Shown: positions 41,456 through 50,533, numbered from the stretch's first letter. The stretch is 64,000 nucleotides of DNA from Bradyrhizobium daqingense (GCF_021044685.1 NZ_CP088014.1:5938001-6002000), one strand, 5' to 3'. Program-made: numbers and translations. Notes: a model not told the origin generated them from the sequence alone.

Positions 41456-42310
41456 CTAGCGTTTGGCTCGCTTTTTCGTGACCTTTTTTGCAGCCTTCCT
41501 GGCACCCTTCTTGACGGCCTTCCCAGCAGTCTTTCTGGCCGCTTTCTTGGCTGTCTTCTTGGACGCCTTCTTTGCACCCTTCACGGCCTTCTTGGCGGCC
41601 TTTTTCGCCGGTTTGGCGGCTTTCTTGGCCGTTTTCGCTGATTTTTTGGCCTTCTTGCCCGCCTTGCCCTTCTTGGCCGGCGCCGCCTTGGCCGCGCTGC
41701 GAGCATGCGTCTTGGGTTCCACCGCGCCCAGCGCCAGCAGCTGGCGGTGGATGGCGCGGGTGACCTCGTCGATGGCCATCATGCCGTCGATGGTGGAAAG
41801 CTTCCGCCGCTCGGAATAGTAGTGAATCAGCGGTTCCGTCTGGCTCCGGTAGCTGGCGAGACGCTTGGTCAGGACCTCCGGGGTGTCGTCGACCCGGACC
41901 TCCTCCCCGCGCTCGCGCATCTGGGCGACGCGGGTCTCGACGCGGTTCAGGAGCGCACTCTCGTTGACACGGAGCTCGATGACGGCGTCGAGCTTGAGGT
42001 GCTTGCGCTTCAGCAACTCATCCAGCGCCTCGGCCTGCGGCACGGTGCGCGGGAAACCGTCGAGGATGAAACCGTTCTTGGCGTCCGGCTGGTCGATGCG
42101 GTCGGAGATGATTCCGACCACGACGTCGTCCGGCACGAGGCCGCCGCTGGCCATGATCTCCTTGGCCTTCAGGCCGACCGGCGTTCCCGCCGCAACGGCC
42201 GCGCGCAGCATCTCGCCGGTCGAGAGCTGGAGGATGCCATAGCGCTGCACCAAGAGCTGCGCCTGGGTCCCCTTGCCCGACCCCGGCGGTCCCAGAAGTA
42301 TAATTCTCAT
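41456..42310 (-). CDS. adk: Adenylate kinase with histone-H1-like C-terminal tail
   Basis: 284 residues. Residues 1-195 form a normal short-type adenylate kinase (no zinc LID): P-loop GPPGSGKGTQAQLL, AMP-binding region QLSTGEMLRAAV, DGFPRT near 84-89 and RVDDTPEVLTKRL. It interconverts ATP, ADP and AMP. Residues 200-284 are almost wholly Lys, Ala, with some Gly/Thr/Arg: 33 of 84 are lysine, in KKAAK-type repeats like the tail of histone H1, HupB or algal AlgP. The tail is in frame and the kinase needs none of it. Between secY and rpsM, as in other alphaproteobacteria. Confidence 0.95.
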   Translation of the reverse strand: MRIILLGPPGSGKGTQAQLLVQRYGILQLSTGEMLRAAVAAGTPVGLKAKEIMASGGLVPDDVVVGIISDRIDQPDAKNGFILDGFPRTVPQAEALDELLKRKHLKLDAVIELRVNESALLNRVETRVAQMRERGEEVRVDDTPEVLTKRLASYRSQTEPLIHYYSERRKLSTIDGMMAIDEVTRAIHRQLLALGAVEPKTHARSAAKAAPAKKGKAGKKAKKSAKTAKKAAKPAKKAAKKAVKGAKKASKKTAKKAARKTAGKAVKKGARKAAKKVTKKRAKR

Positions 42311-42584
42311 CGGTGTACGCCCCCCGGATTGGTGAGCGATACGTCGCGCACCTGCGTTTGAAGATCAAGAACAGTGCAAACCACAATCAGCGCCGCACCG
42401 CTACCCTATCATAGGGGAGCGAATGCGCGGACGCCAAGAAGGCCTTTGAAATCAGTGATTGCGTGGCCCCGGCGCAGCTCTGTCGGTGCGCCGAACGGCC
42501 GACTGGTCACATCTTCGAACGCCGCGGTTTGCTCGCGCGGCGAATCGGTGATGCAGCCGCGACGTCCCCTCGAGGACGCCGCGT

Positions 42585-43916
42585 TCAGCGGCGGCGGCCG
42601 CGCAGCTTCGACTTCCGGATCAGGCCTTCATACTGGTGGGCCAGCAGATAACCCTGCACCTGCGCCACCGTATCCATGGTGACGCTGACCACGATCAGCA
42701 GCGAGGTGCCGCCGAAGTAGAAAGGTACCGAGGCGTAGGAGATCAGGATTTCCGGAATCAAGCAGACGATCGCGAGATAGATGGCGCCGAGCACGGTGAT
42801 GCGCGACAGCACGTAATCGATGTATTCGGCCGTGCGCTCGCCGGGGCGGATGCCCGGAATGAAGCCGCCGTGCTTCTTCAGATTGTCGGCGGTCTCGGTC
42901 GGGTTGAACACGATCGCGGTGTAGAAGAACGCGAAGAACACGATCAGCGCCAGATACATGATCAGGAACAGCGGACGACCGTGGCCGAGCTGGGTGTTGA
43001 TCCACTGGAACCATTCCGGGCCGCTGCCCGAATTGAAGTTCGCAACCGTCGTCGGCAGCAGCAGCAGCGAGGACGCGAAAATCGGCGGGATCACGCCCGA
43101 GGTGTTGAGCTTGAGCGGCAGATGCGAGGACTGGCCCTCGAACATCTTGTTGCCGACCTGGCGCTTCGGATACTGGATCAGCAGGCGGCGCTGCGCGCGC
43201 TCCATGAACACGATGAAGGCGATCACGACGACGGCCATGATGATGACGATCAGGATCAGACCGGTCGACATCGCGCCCTGACGGCCGAGCTCGAGCATGT
43301 TGGCGAGCGCTGCGGGCAGTTCCGCGACGATGCCCGCGAGAATGATCAACGAGATGCCGTTGCCGATGCCGCGCGAGGTGATCTGCTCGCCCAGCCACAT
43401 CAGGAACATGGTGCCGCCGGTCAGCGTGATCGCCGTCGACAGGCGGAAGAACATGCCGGGCTCGCTGACGACGTTGCCGGCGCCTTCGAGGCCCACCGCG
43501 ATGCCGTAGGACTGGAACGCAGCCAGGATCACCGTGAGATAGCGGGTGTACTGGTTCAGCGTCTTGCGGCCGGCCTCGCCTTCCTTCTTCAGCGCCTCGA
43601 GCTGCGGCGAGACGGTGGTCAGGAGCTGGATGATGATCGAGGCCGAGATGTACGGCATGATGTTCAGCGCGAAGATCGCCATGCGGTGGATGCCGCCGCC
43701 GGCGAACATGTTGAACATGCCGAGGATGCCGCCCGCCTGGGAGCGGAACACCTGCTCCCAGATGTTGGGATCGATGCCGGGCAGCGGGATATAGGTCCCG
43801 AGCCGATAAACGAGCAGCGCACCCAGGGTGAACCAGATGCGCTTCTTCAGTTCGTCGGCCTTGGCAAACGCACCGAAATTGAGATTGGCTGCCAGTTGTT
43901 CCGCTGCAGAGACCAT
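42585..43916 (-). CDS. secY: Preprotein translocase subunit SecY
   Basis: 443-residue protein with ten transmembrane segments, the SecYEG channel pore. The start MVSAAEQLAANLNFGAFAKA, plug region LPGIDP and the C-terminal GRTAEYIDYVLSR with GYLLAHQYEGLI are typical. Standard place between rplO and adk. Confidence 0.97.
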   Translation of the reverse strand: MVSAAEQLAANLNFGAFAKADELKKRIWFTLGALLVYRLGTYIPLPGIDPNIWEQVFRSQAGGILGMFNMFAGGGIHRMAIFALNIMPYISASIIIQLLTTVSPQLEALKKEGEAGRKTLNQYTRYLTVILAAFQSYGIAVGLEGAGNVVSEPGMFFRLSTAITLTGGTMFLMWLGEQITSRGIGNGISLIILAGIVAELPAALANMLELGRQGAMSTGLILIVIIMAVVVIAFIVFMERAQRRLLIQYPKRQVGNKMFEGQSSHLPLKLNTSGVIPPIFASSLLLLPTTVANFNSGSGPEWFQWINTQLGHGRPLFLIMYLALIVFFAFFYTAIVFNPTETADNLKKHGGFIPGIRPGERTAEYIDYVLSRITVLGAIYLAIVCLIPEILISYASVPFYFGGTSLLIVVSVTMDTVAQVQGYLLAHQYEGLIRKSKLRGRRR

Positions 43917-44032
43917 CTTGGACTTTCTCCCGCCGCCTGTTGCGCCGTCATGCCCGCGGCCGGGCTACTTTAGCGGACGCCGGACATTATCTGGGGCTCG
44001 GCTTCGATAAGTCCACGTCCCGCCTGCGTAAA

Positions 44033-44051
44033 GGCCCGCGAGGCGCGGGCC
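44033..44051 (-). terminator. Possible attenuator hairpin between rplO and secY
   Basis: Perfect 8-bp stem GGCCCGCG/CGCGGGCC with a three-base loop, 14 bases after the rplO stop, followed by TTTACG on the minus strand. The T-run is weak, so partial read-through into secY is expected. Confidence 0.4.
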
Positions 44052-44064
44052 AATGACGCAGTTG

Positions 44065-44550
44065 TTACGCCGCCTCGCCTTCTTCCTTAGCAGGGGCGAG
44101 GATCTTGACCGAACCGCCGGCCTTCTCGACCGCCGCGATCGCGGTCTTGGAGGCGCCATGCACTTCGATGTTGAGCTTGGACTTGAGCTCGCCGCGGCCG
44201 AGCAGCCGCAGGCCGGCCTTGGCGCGGCGCAGCACGCCGCCCTTCACCAGGGCCTCGACGTTCACGACGCTGCCCGCGTCGATCTTCTTGGCATCGACCG
44301 CTTCCTGGAGCCGGTCGAGATTGATCTCGGCGAACTCGACGCGGAAGATGTTGTTGAAGCCGCGCTTGGGCAGACGGCGATGCATCGGCATCTGGCCGCC
44401 TTCGAAACCCTTGATGCGCACGCCCGAACGCGCGGTCTGGCCCTTGCCGCCGCGGCCGGACTGCTTGCCCTTGCCCGAACCGATGCCGCGGCCGACGCGC
44501 ATGCGCTTCTTGCGCGAGCCGGCGTTGTCGGCGATATCGCTGAGCTTCAT
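44065..44550 (-). CDS. rplO: 50S ribosomal protein L15
   Basis: 161 residues; glycine/arginine-rich start (RVGRGIGSGKGKQSGRGGKG) and GFEGGQMPMHRRLPKRGF identify L15. Late assembly protein of the large subunit. Confidence 0.97.
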   Translation of the reverse strand: MKLSDIADNAGSRKKRMRVGRGIGSGKGKQSGRGGKGQTARSGVRIKGFEGGQMPMHRRLPKRGFNNIFRVEFAEINLDRLQEAVDAKKIDAGSVVNVEALVKGGVLRRAKAGLRLLGRGELKSKLNIEVHGASKTAIAAVEKAGGSVKILAPAKEEGEAA

Positions 44551-44611
44551 CGCCCTTCTCCTTGTGTCATGCGCACGATCGTCACCGGGAACCGGGATCG
44601 CGCGCCGTTTC

Positions 44612-44806
44612 TTACTTCTCGTCGACGATGCGGACGAGATGGTGAACCTTCTCGATCATGCCGCGAACGGCCGGGGTGTCCGGCAATTCGCTGGTGCGGC
44701 CGATCTTGTTGAGCTTGAGCCCGATCAGCGTCGAACGCTGCGAGTGATGGCGGCGGATCGCGCTGCCGGTCTGCTCGAGCTTGATCGTCTTTGCGGCCTT
44801 GGCCAT
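44612..44806 (-). CDS. rpmD: 50S ribosomal protein L30
   Basis: 64 residues, with the L30 core KLEQTGSAIRRHHSQRSTLIGL, split here as AIRRHHSQRSTLIGLKLNKI and TPAVRGMIEKVHHLV. Position between rpsE and rplO is conserved. Confidence 0.97.
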   Translation of the reverse strand: MAKAAKTIKLEQTGSAIRRHHSQRSTLIGLKLNKIGRTSELPDTPAVRGMIEKVHHLVRIVDEK

Positions 44807-44831
44807 GGGAGTCTACTCCGAAAAGCTTCCG

Positions 44832-45425
44832 TTAGTCGGCAGCCGCCTCGGCATCACCGCCGATACGGCGGGACTGGAGGGTGGACACCTTGATGTTGCG
44901 GCGGGCAGCGACCGAACGCGGCGAATCCTGATGCTTCAGCGCGTCGAAGGTCGCGCGAACCATGTTGTACGGGTTCGACGAACCGATCGACTTCGCCACC
45001 ACGTCCTGGACGCCGAGCGTCTCGAACACGGCGCGCATCGGGCCGCCGGCGATGATGCCGGTACCGGCCGGGGCGGCACGCAGATAGACACGGCCCGCGC
45101 CATGACGGCCGGCGATGTCGTGATGGAGCGTGCGACCCTCGCGCAGCGACACGCGGGTCAGGTTGCGCTTGGCCGACTCCGTGGCCTTGCGGATCGCCTC
45201 AGGGACTTCGCGGGCCTTGCCGTGACCGAAGCCGGCGCGGCCCTTCTGATCGCCGATCACGACCAGCGCTGCGAAACCGAAGCGCTTGCCGCCCTTGACG
45301 ACCTTGGCCACGCGGTTGATGTGAACGAGCTTGTCCACGAACTCGCTGTCGCGCTCCTCGCGCTCCCTGCGTTCGCGTCCGCCGCCGCGTTGATCGCGTC
45401 CACCACGTTGTTCGCGTTCTGCCAT
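44832..45425 (-). CDS. rpsE: 30S ribosomal protein S5
   Basis: 197 residues. The first 27 are an Arg/Glu/Gly-rich extension (EREQRGGRDQRGGGRERR); the double-stranded RNA-binding and S5 C-terminal domains follow, with GGKRFGFAALVVIGDQKGRA and PAGTGIIAGGPMRAV. Extension length is typical of alphaproteobacteria. Confidence 0.97.
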   Translation of the reverse strand: MAEREQRGGRDQRGGGRERREREERDSEFVDKLVHINRVAKVVKGGKRFGFAALVVIGDQKGRAGFGHGKAREVPEAIRKATESAKRNLTRVSLREGRTLHHDIAGRHGAGRVYLRAAPAGTGIIAGGPMRAVFETLGVQDVVAKSIGSSNPYNMVRATFDALKHQDSPRSVAARRNIKVSTLQSRRIGGDAEAAAD

Positions 45426-45469
45426 TTTTCTAATCCTTCAGAGGCTTGCGCCCCAATCCTCAAATTCTG

Positions 45470-45832
45470 TTAGAAGCTCAGCCCGCTCTCACGCGCCGCG
45501 TCGGCGAGAGCCTTGACGCGCCCGTGATAGAGGTAGCTGCCGCGATCGAACACGACTTCCTTGACGCCCTTCTCCGCCGCGCGCTCGGCCAGCAGCTTGC
45601 CGACCGCCTTCGCCGCATCAATGTCGGCGCCGGTCTTGCCGCCGTCGCGCATCGCCTTCTCCAGCGAGGAGGCAGAGGCGAGCGTCTCGCCCTTCAGGTC
45701 GTCGATGACCTGGGCGTAGATGTGCTTGGACGAGCGGAACACCGACAGACGCGGACGGCCACCACCGGAGCGGCGCAGCTTCAGCCGCACACTCCGCTTG
45801 CGCCGGGCATTCGTAACCTTGGCTTTGGACAT
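45470..45832 (-). CDS. rplR: 50S ribosomal protein L18
   Basis: 120 residues; RRSGGGRPRLSVFRSSKHIY, AQVIDDLKGETLASAS and VVFDRGSYLYHGRVKALADA identify L18, a 5S rRNA-binding protein. Confidence 0.98.
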   Translation of the reverse strand: MSKAKVTNARRKRSVRLKLRRSGGGRPRLSVFRSSKHIYAQVIDDLKGETLASASSLEKAMRDGGKTGADIDAAKAVGKLLAERAAEKGVKEVVFDRGSYLYHGRVKALADAARESGLSF

Positions 45833-45843
45833 GACCGGCTCCG

Positions 45844-46377
45844 TTACTTCTTCTTGCCTTCCTTGCGGAAGATGAATTCGCCAACATACTTCACGCCCTT
45901 GCCCTTGTAGGGCTCCGGCGGGCGATAGGCCCGGATCTCGGCCGCCACCTGGCCGACGCGCTGGACGTCGCTGCCGGTCACCGTGATCTCGGTCGGCTTC
46001 GGAACGGTGATCGTGATACCTTCCGGGATCGGGTAGATCACGTCGTGGCTGTAACCGAGCGCGAGCTGCAGGTTCTTGCCCTGCATCGCGGCGCGGTAAC
46101 CGACGCCGGTGATCTCGAGCTTCTTCTCGAAGCCCTTGGTGACACCTTCGACCAGATTCGCGACCTGGGCGCGAGCGGTGCCGTACAGCGCCCGCGCGCG
46201 GTTGGTCTCGGCCCGCGGATTGACCTTGATCTGGCCGCTCTCGAGCTTCACCTCGACTTCGTCATGGACGACGAACTGAAGCTGGCCCTTCGGCCCCTTC
46301 ATCTTGACGGTCTGCCCATCGACGGTCGCGGTCACACCCGACGGAACCGCCACAGGCCTTTTGCCAACACGTGACAT
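45844..46377 (-). CDS. rplF: 50S ribosomal protein L6
   Basis: 177 residues from MSRVGKRPVAVPSGV to the PEPYKGKGVKYVGEFIFRKE end. Two L6 domains. Start at 46377 fits the family; the frame extends 17 codons upstream into rpsH sequence and is rejected. Confidence 0.98.
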   Translation of the reverse strand: MSRVGKRPVAVPSGVTATVDGQTVKMKGPKGQLQFVVHDEVEVKLESGQIKVNPRAETNRARALYGTARAQVANLVEGVTKGFEKKLEITGVGYRAAMQGKNLQLALGYSHDVIYPIPEGITITVPKPTEITVTGSDVQRVGQVAAEIRAYRPPEPYKGKGVKYVGEFIFRKEGKKK

Positions 46378-46393
46378 GGATGAAAAATCCTTC

Positions 46394-46792
46394 TCAGAAC
46401 ACCGTGAAGAGGACTTCACCGCCCACATTCGCGTCGCGCGCGCTGTGGTCGGCCATGATCCCCTTCGGGGTCGACAACACCGAAATGCCGAGCCCGTTGT
46501 TGACCCGCGGCAGGTTCTTCACCGAGGCGTAGACACGGCGCCCGGGCTTGGAAACACGTTCGATCTCGCGGATGACGGGCTCGCCGTCGAAATATTTCAG
46601 CTCGATCTCGATCTCGCTGCGGCCCGAGGAGTGCTCGAGCGTGGCGTAACCGCGGATGTAGCCTTCGGACTTGAGGACCTCGAGCACGTTCTCGCGCATC
46701 TTGGAGCCAGGCGTGGACACCTTGGTCTTGGAGCGCATCTGCGCGTTGCGGATGCGGGTGATCAGATCGCTGATTGGATCGTGCGTAGACAT
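46394..46792 (-). CDS. rpsH: 30S ribosomal protein S8
   Basis: 132 residues; start DPISDLITRIRNAQ and end GLGISVLSTPKGIMADHSAR with GGEVLFTVF are diagnostic. S8 is often the translational repressor of the spc operon; no obvious regulatory site was read here. Confidence 0.98.
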   Translation of the reverse strand: MSTHDPISDLITRIRNAQMRSKTKVSTPGSKMRENVLEVLKSEGYIRGYATLEHSSGRSEIEIELKYFDGEPVIREIERVSKPGRRVYASVKNLPRVNNGLGISVLSTPKGIMADHSARDANVGGEVLFTVF

Positions 46793-46806
46793 CTAAACGA
46801 CCCTCC

Positions 46807-47112
46807 TTACCAGCTCGACTTCACGAGGCCCGGGACCATGCCCTTGGAGCCAAGGTCGCGGAGCGCGATACGGGACAGCTTGTTCTTGCGGTAGTTCGAG
46901 CGCGGGCGGCCCGACAGCTCGCAGCGCAGGCGGATGCGGGTCGCCGACGAGTTGCGCGGCATTTCCGCCAGCTTCAACGTCGCAGCAAAACGCTCTTCCA
47001 TCGGCAGCTTCTTGTCGGCGATGATCGCCTTCAACCGCTCGCGCTTGGCGGCGGCGTTCTTCACCATCCGCTTGCGCCGGTTGTTCTTCTCGACTGAACT
47101 CTTCTTTGCCAT
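46807..47112 (-). CDS. rpsN: 30S ribosomal protein S14
   Basis: 101 residues, the zinc-free long form: RMVKNAAAKRERLKAIIADK, ELSGRPRSNYRKNKLSRIAL and KGMVPGLVKSSW. No CxxC motif. Confidence 0.98.
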   Translation of the reverse strand: MAKKSSVEKNNRRKRMVKNAAAKRERLKAIIADKKLPMEERFAATLKLAEMPRNSSATRIRLRCELSGRPRSNYRKNKLSRIALRDLGSKGMVPGLVKSSW

Positions 47113-47158
47113 GCTTGGCTCCTGGGTATCCGCGTTTGAGAGGCTTTAGGTCAGCGTC

Positions 47159-47716
47159 TCACTGCCGGAACGGGAAATTGAAAGCGGTCAACAAGGCCCT
47201 CGCCTCTTCGTCGGTCTTGGCCGTGGTGCAGACGGTGATGTCCATGCCGCGGGCTTCCGTGACCTTGTCGAAGTCGATCTCGGGGAAAATGATGTGCTCC
47301 TTGATGCCGAGCGAGTAGTTGCCACGGCCGTCGAAGCTCTTCGGGTTCAGGCCGCGGAAGTCGCGGACGCGCGGCAGCGCGACCGTCACCAGGCGATCGA
47401 TGAACTCGTACATGCGGGCCTTGCGCAGCGTGACCTTGCAGCCGATCGGCTGGTTCTCACGCAGCTTGAAGGTCGCGATCGCGATGCGCGAATAGGTCAC
47501 GATCGCCTTCTGGCCGGCGATCTGGGTCAATTCGGCGGCGGCGGTCTCGGCCTTCTTGCGGTCGTTGACGGAATCGCCAACGCCCATGTTCAGCACGACC
47601 TTGTCCAGACGCGGAACCTGCATGACGTTCTCGTAACCGAACTTCTCGGTCAGCGCCGTGCGGATCTTCGCATCGTATTCCGCGCGCAGGCGCGGCGTGT
47701 AAGCGGCCTCAGCCAT
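47159..47716 (-). CDS. rplE: 50S ribosomal protein L5
   Basis: 185 residues; VPRLDKVVLNMGVGDSVNDR, FKLRENQPIGCKVTLRKARM and GRGNYSLGIKEHIIFPEIDF are L5 blocks. It binds 5S rRNA. The ATG at 47716 overlaps the rplX end by eight bases; the longer frame lies in rplX and is rejected. Confidence 0.98.
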   Translation of the reverse strand: MAEAAYTPRLRAEYDAKIRTALTEKFGYENVMQVPRLDKVVLNMGVGDSVNDRKKAETAAAELTQIAGQKAIVTYSRIAIATFKLRENQPIGCKVTLRKARMYEFIDRLVTVALPRVRDFRGLNPKSFDGRGNYSLGIKEHIIFPEIDFDKVTEARGMDITVCTTAKTDEEARALLTAFNFPFRQ

Positions 47717-48023
47717 CGATCTCAGCTCCCGAGCTCTTGGCGATGCGGACCTTCTTGCCGTCCGCCAGAATCTTGAATCCGACGCGGGTCGGCTTTCCGT
47801 CCTTGCCGACATACGCGATGTTGGACAGTTGGATCGGCGCCTCTTTCGAGATGATGCCGCCTTCCTGGGCCTGCGTCTGCTTCTGGTGACGCTTGACCAC
47901 GTTGATGCCGCGCACCAGCGCCGTGCCGGCGTCGGGGCGCACCTCGAACACTTCGCCGGTGCGACCCTTGTCGCGACCGGTCAGCACGACGACCTTGTCG
48001 CCCTTGCGGATCTTCGCAGCCAT
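47709..48023 (-). CDS. rplX: 50S ribosomal protein L24
   Basis: 104 residues beginning MAAKIRKGDKVVVLTGRDKG, with the KOW motif, and GGIISKEAPIQLSNIAYVG. Its ATG overlaps the rplN stop by one base (TGATG). Confidence 0.98.
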   Translation of the reverse strand: MAAKIRKGDKVVVLTGRDKGRTGEVFEVRPDAGTALVRGINVVKRHQKQTQAQEGGIISKEAPIQLSNIAYVGKDGKPTRVGFKILADGKKVRIAKSSGAEIDG

Positions 48024-48391
48024 CACAGCACCTCCGGCGCGAGCGAGATGATCTTCATGTGGTTCTTGGCGCGCAGTTCGCGCGGCACGGGCCCGAAGAT
48101 ACGGGTACCGACCGGCTCGGCCTGATTGTTGATCAGGACGGCGGCGTTGCGGTCGAAGCGGATGACCGAACCGTCGGCGCGGCGGATGTCCTTGCGGACG
48201 CGCACCACGACGGCCTTCATCACGTCGCCCTTCTTCACCTTGCCACGCGGAATGGCTTCCTTGATCGAGACGACGATGATGTCGCCGATCGTGGCGTAGC
48301 GGCGCTTGGAGCCTCCGAGCACCTTGATACACATGACACGGCGTGCGCCAGAATTGTCGGCCACGTCGAGGTTGGTCTGCATCTGAATCAT
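48023..48391 (-). CDS. rplN: 50S ribosomal protein L14
   Basis: 122 residues; MIQMQTNLDVADNSGARRVM, ADGSVIRFDRNAAVLINNQ and GTRIFGPVPRELR are diagnostic. First gene of the classical spc group, coupled to rplX. Confidence 0.98.
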   Translation of the reverse strand: MIQMQTNLDVADNSGARRVMCIKVLGGSKRRYATIGDIIVVSIKEAIPRGKVKKGDVMKAVVVRVRKDIRRADGSVIRFDRNAAVLINNQAEPVGTRIFGPVPRELRAKNHMKIISLAPEVL

Positions 48392-48475
48392 TGATGCACC
48401 TCGTCCTCTTTCTATTTGCGCCAGCCCAGCCGGCGCTCAACATTTCCCTGAAGTCAGTCGGCTAAGGCCAACAGA

Positions 48476-48724
48476 TCAGGCGCTTTTCTTGTGCTCGCCC
48501 CGGATCACGACCCAGCGCTTCAACTTCGAAATCGGCTTCGATTCCTCGATCCACACCACGTCGCCCGGCTTGAACTGGTTGCTCTCGTCGTGTGCGTGAT
48601 AGTTCTTCGAACGGCGGATCGTCTTCTTGTAGATCGGGTGCGTGAAGCGGCGATCGACGCGCACCACGATGGTCTTGGCTTGCTTGTCGCTGACGACCAC
48701 GCCCTGCAAAGTACGTTTCGGCAT
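48476..48724 (-). CDS. rpsQ: 30S ribosomal protein S17
   Basis: 82 residues from MPKRTLQGVVVSDKQAKTIV through RSKNYHAHDESNQFKPGD. Start 48724 gives the family N-terminus; the frame upstream is rpmC in another phase. Confidence 0.98.
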   Translation of the reverse strand: MPKRTLQGVVVSDKQAKTIVVRVDRRFTHPIYKKTIRRSKNYHAHDESNQFKPGDVVWIEESKPISKLKRWVVIRGEHKKSA

Positions 48725-48737
48725 CTTCGTAAGCCTC

Positions 48738-48950
48738 TTACTTCTTCTTCGCGCGCGTCTGCGCGGCGACGGTCTTGATCCGGGCGATGTCACGGCGGGC
48801 CTCGCGCAGGCGCGAGGTGTTCTCGAGCTGCCCGGTGGCGCGCTGGAAGCGCAGGTTGAAGCGCTCCTTCTTCAGGTTCAGGATGGCGTCATCCTGCTGG
48901 TCGGGGCTCATCGCGCGGATGTCTTCGATCTTCATCTGGGCCATGGCCAT
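48738..48950 (-). CDS. rpmC: 50S ribosomal protein L29
   Basis: 70 residues; DAILNLKKERFNLRFQRATG and TSRLREARRDIARIKT are the L29 helical hairpin. Of two possible starts (48950, 48944) the first has GGAG six bases upstream and overlaps the rplP stop (TAATG). Confidence 0.97.
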   Translation of the reverse strand: MAMAQMKIEDIRAMSPDQQDDAILNLKKERFNLRFQRATGQLENTSRLREARRDIARIKTVAAQTRAKKK

Positions 48951-49363
48951 TACTCCGCAATGCGCTCGACGAAGCGCGTCTTGATCGGCAGCTTGGCCGC
49001 CGCCAGGGTCAGCGCCTCACGCGCGGTCTGGGTGTTGACGCCGTCGATCTCGAACAGCACCCGGCCCGGCTTGACGCGTGCGACCCACAGTTCCGGCGAA
49101 CCCTTGCCGGAGCCCATGCGGACTTCGGCCGGCTTCTTCGACACCGGAAGGTCGGGAAACACGCGGATCCAGACGCGGCCGGCGCGCTTCATGTGGCGGG
49201 TCAGCGCGCGGCGGGCGGCTTCGATCTGGCGCGCGGTGACGCGCTCAGGCTCGGTCGCCTTCAGGCCGTACTGGCCGAACGCCAACGTCGCGCCCGAAGA
49301 CGCAACGCCGTGGATGCGGCCCTTATGCGCCTTCCGGAACTTCGTTTTCTTAGGTTGCATCAT
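48950..49363 (-). CDS. rplP: 50S ribosomal protein L16
   Basis: 137 residues; RKAHKGRIHGVASSGATLAF and GSGKGSPELWVARVKPGRVL are L16 blocks. It positions the A-site tRNA elbow. Confidence 0.98.
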   Translation of the reverse strand: MMQPKKTKFRKAHKGRIHGVASSGATLAFGQYGLKATEPERVTARQIEAARRALTRHMKRAGRVWIRVFPDLPVSKKPAEVRMGSGKGSPELWVARVKPGRVLFEIDGVNTQTAREALTLAAAKLPIKTRFVERIAE

Positions 49364-49393
49364 GGCTTTAAGCCCTCAAATTCCTGTCTGGCT

Positions 49394-50119
49394 TTAGGCT
49401 GCGGCCGTCTCGCGGCGCTGACGGCCGCCACGATCGCTGCTGCCGCCGGTGTCGCCCTCGGCCATTCGCTTGTCCTGGGCCATCGGATCGTGCTCGAGGA
49501 TCTCGCCCTTGAAGATCCAGACCTTGACGCCGCAGGTGCCGAAGGTCGTGAACGCGGTCGCAACGCCGTAGTCGATATCGGCGCGCAGCGTGTGCAGCGG
49601 CACGCGGCCTTCGCGATACCACTCCATGCGCGCGATTTCCGCACCGCCCAGACGCCCCGAGCAGTTGATGCGGATGCCTTCCGCACCGAGACGCATCGCC
49701 GACTGCACGGCGCGCTTCATGGCACGGCGGAACGCCACGCGGCGCTCCAGCTGCTGCGCGATCGATTCGGCCACCAGCGTCGCATCGAGCTCCGGCTTGC
49801 GGATCTCGACGATGTTGATGACGACGTCGGACGAGGTGATGTCCGCGACCTTCTTGCGCAGCTTGTCGATGTCGGCGCCCTTCTTGCCGATCACCACGCC
49901 CGGACGGGCCGAGTGGATGGTGACGCGGCACTTCTTGTGCGGACGCTCGATCACGATGCGGGCGACGGCCGCCTGCTTGAGTTCCTTGTGCAGGATCTCG
50001 CGGATCTTGACGTCCTCGTGCAACAGCTTGCCGTATTCCTGCTTGCCGGCGAACCAGCGGGAATCCCAGGTCCGGTTGATGCCGAGACGCAGACCGATCG
50101 GATTGATCTTTTGACCCAT
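49394..50119 (-). CDS. rpsC: 30S ribosomal protein S3
   Basis: 241 residues. KH domain with RPGVVIGKKGADIDKLRKKV, and C-terminal S3 domain with GIRINCSGRLGGAEIARMEW and TTFGTCGVKVWIFKGEI. The last 30 residues are an Arg/Gly extension. mRNA entry-site protein. Confidence 0.98.
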   Translation of the reverse strand: MGQKINPIGLRLGINRTWDSRWFAGKQEYGKLLHEDVKIREILHKELKQAAVARIVIERPHKKCRVTIHSARPGVVIGKKGADIDKLRKKVADITSSDVVINIVEIRKPELDATLVAESIAQQLERRVAFRRAMKRAVQSAMRLGAEGIRINCSGRLGGAEIARMEWYREGRVPLHTLRADIDYGVATAFTTFGTCGVKVWIFKGEILEHDPMAQDKRMAEGDTGGSSDRGGRQRRETAAA

Positions 50120-50136
50120 CGTGTTCTCCTGCGCCC

Positions 50137-50523
50137 TTAAGCCGCTGCTTCGGCTTCGACCTGACGAACGATGATCGTCAGCTGCGAAAATGGTTTGTAG
50201 ACACGGCCCGAGCGGCCACGGCCGCGGGCGGCAAAGCGCTTCATCACGAGGCCGTTGCCGACGAACGCCTGCGCCACGACGAGATCATCGACGTCGAGGT
50301 CGTGGTTGTTCTCGGCATTGGCGATAGCCGATTCCAGGCACTTCTTCACGTCGACCGCGATCCGCTTGCGCGAAAACTGCAGGTCGGCGAGCGCAGCAGA
50401 CGCCTTCCGGCCGCGAATGAGCTGGGCGACCAGGTTGAGCTTCTGCGGGCTCACCCGCAGCATCCGGGCGACCGCCTTGGCCTCGTTGTCGGCAAGGCTC
50501 CGTTCGCGCTTAGGTTTGCTCAT
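50137..50523 (-). CDS. rplV: 50S ribosomal protein L22
   Basis: 128 residues; MLRVSPQKLNLVAQLIRGRK, AIANAENNHDLDVDDL and RGRGRSGRVYKPFSQLTI are typical. Its hairpin lines the exit tunnel and is a macrolide-resistance site; no anomalous insertion was noted. Confidence 0.98.
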   Translation of the reverse strand: MSKPKRERSLADNEAKAVARMLRVSPQKLNLVAQLIRGRKASAALADLQFSRKRIAVDVKKCLESAIANAENNHDLDVDDLVVAQAFVGNGLVMKRFAARGRGRSGRVYKPFSQLTIIVRQVEAEAAA

Positions 50524-50533
50524 CGTTTAATCC

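Noticed and set aside
48023..48443. Longer reading of the rplX frame starting upstream in rplN
   Set aside because: The extension overlaps rplN in another phase; the L24 family start is at 48023.
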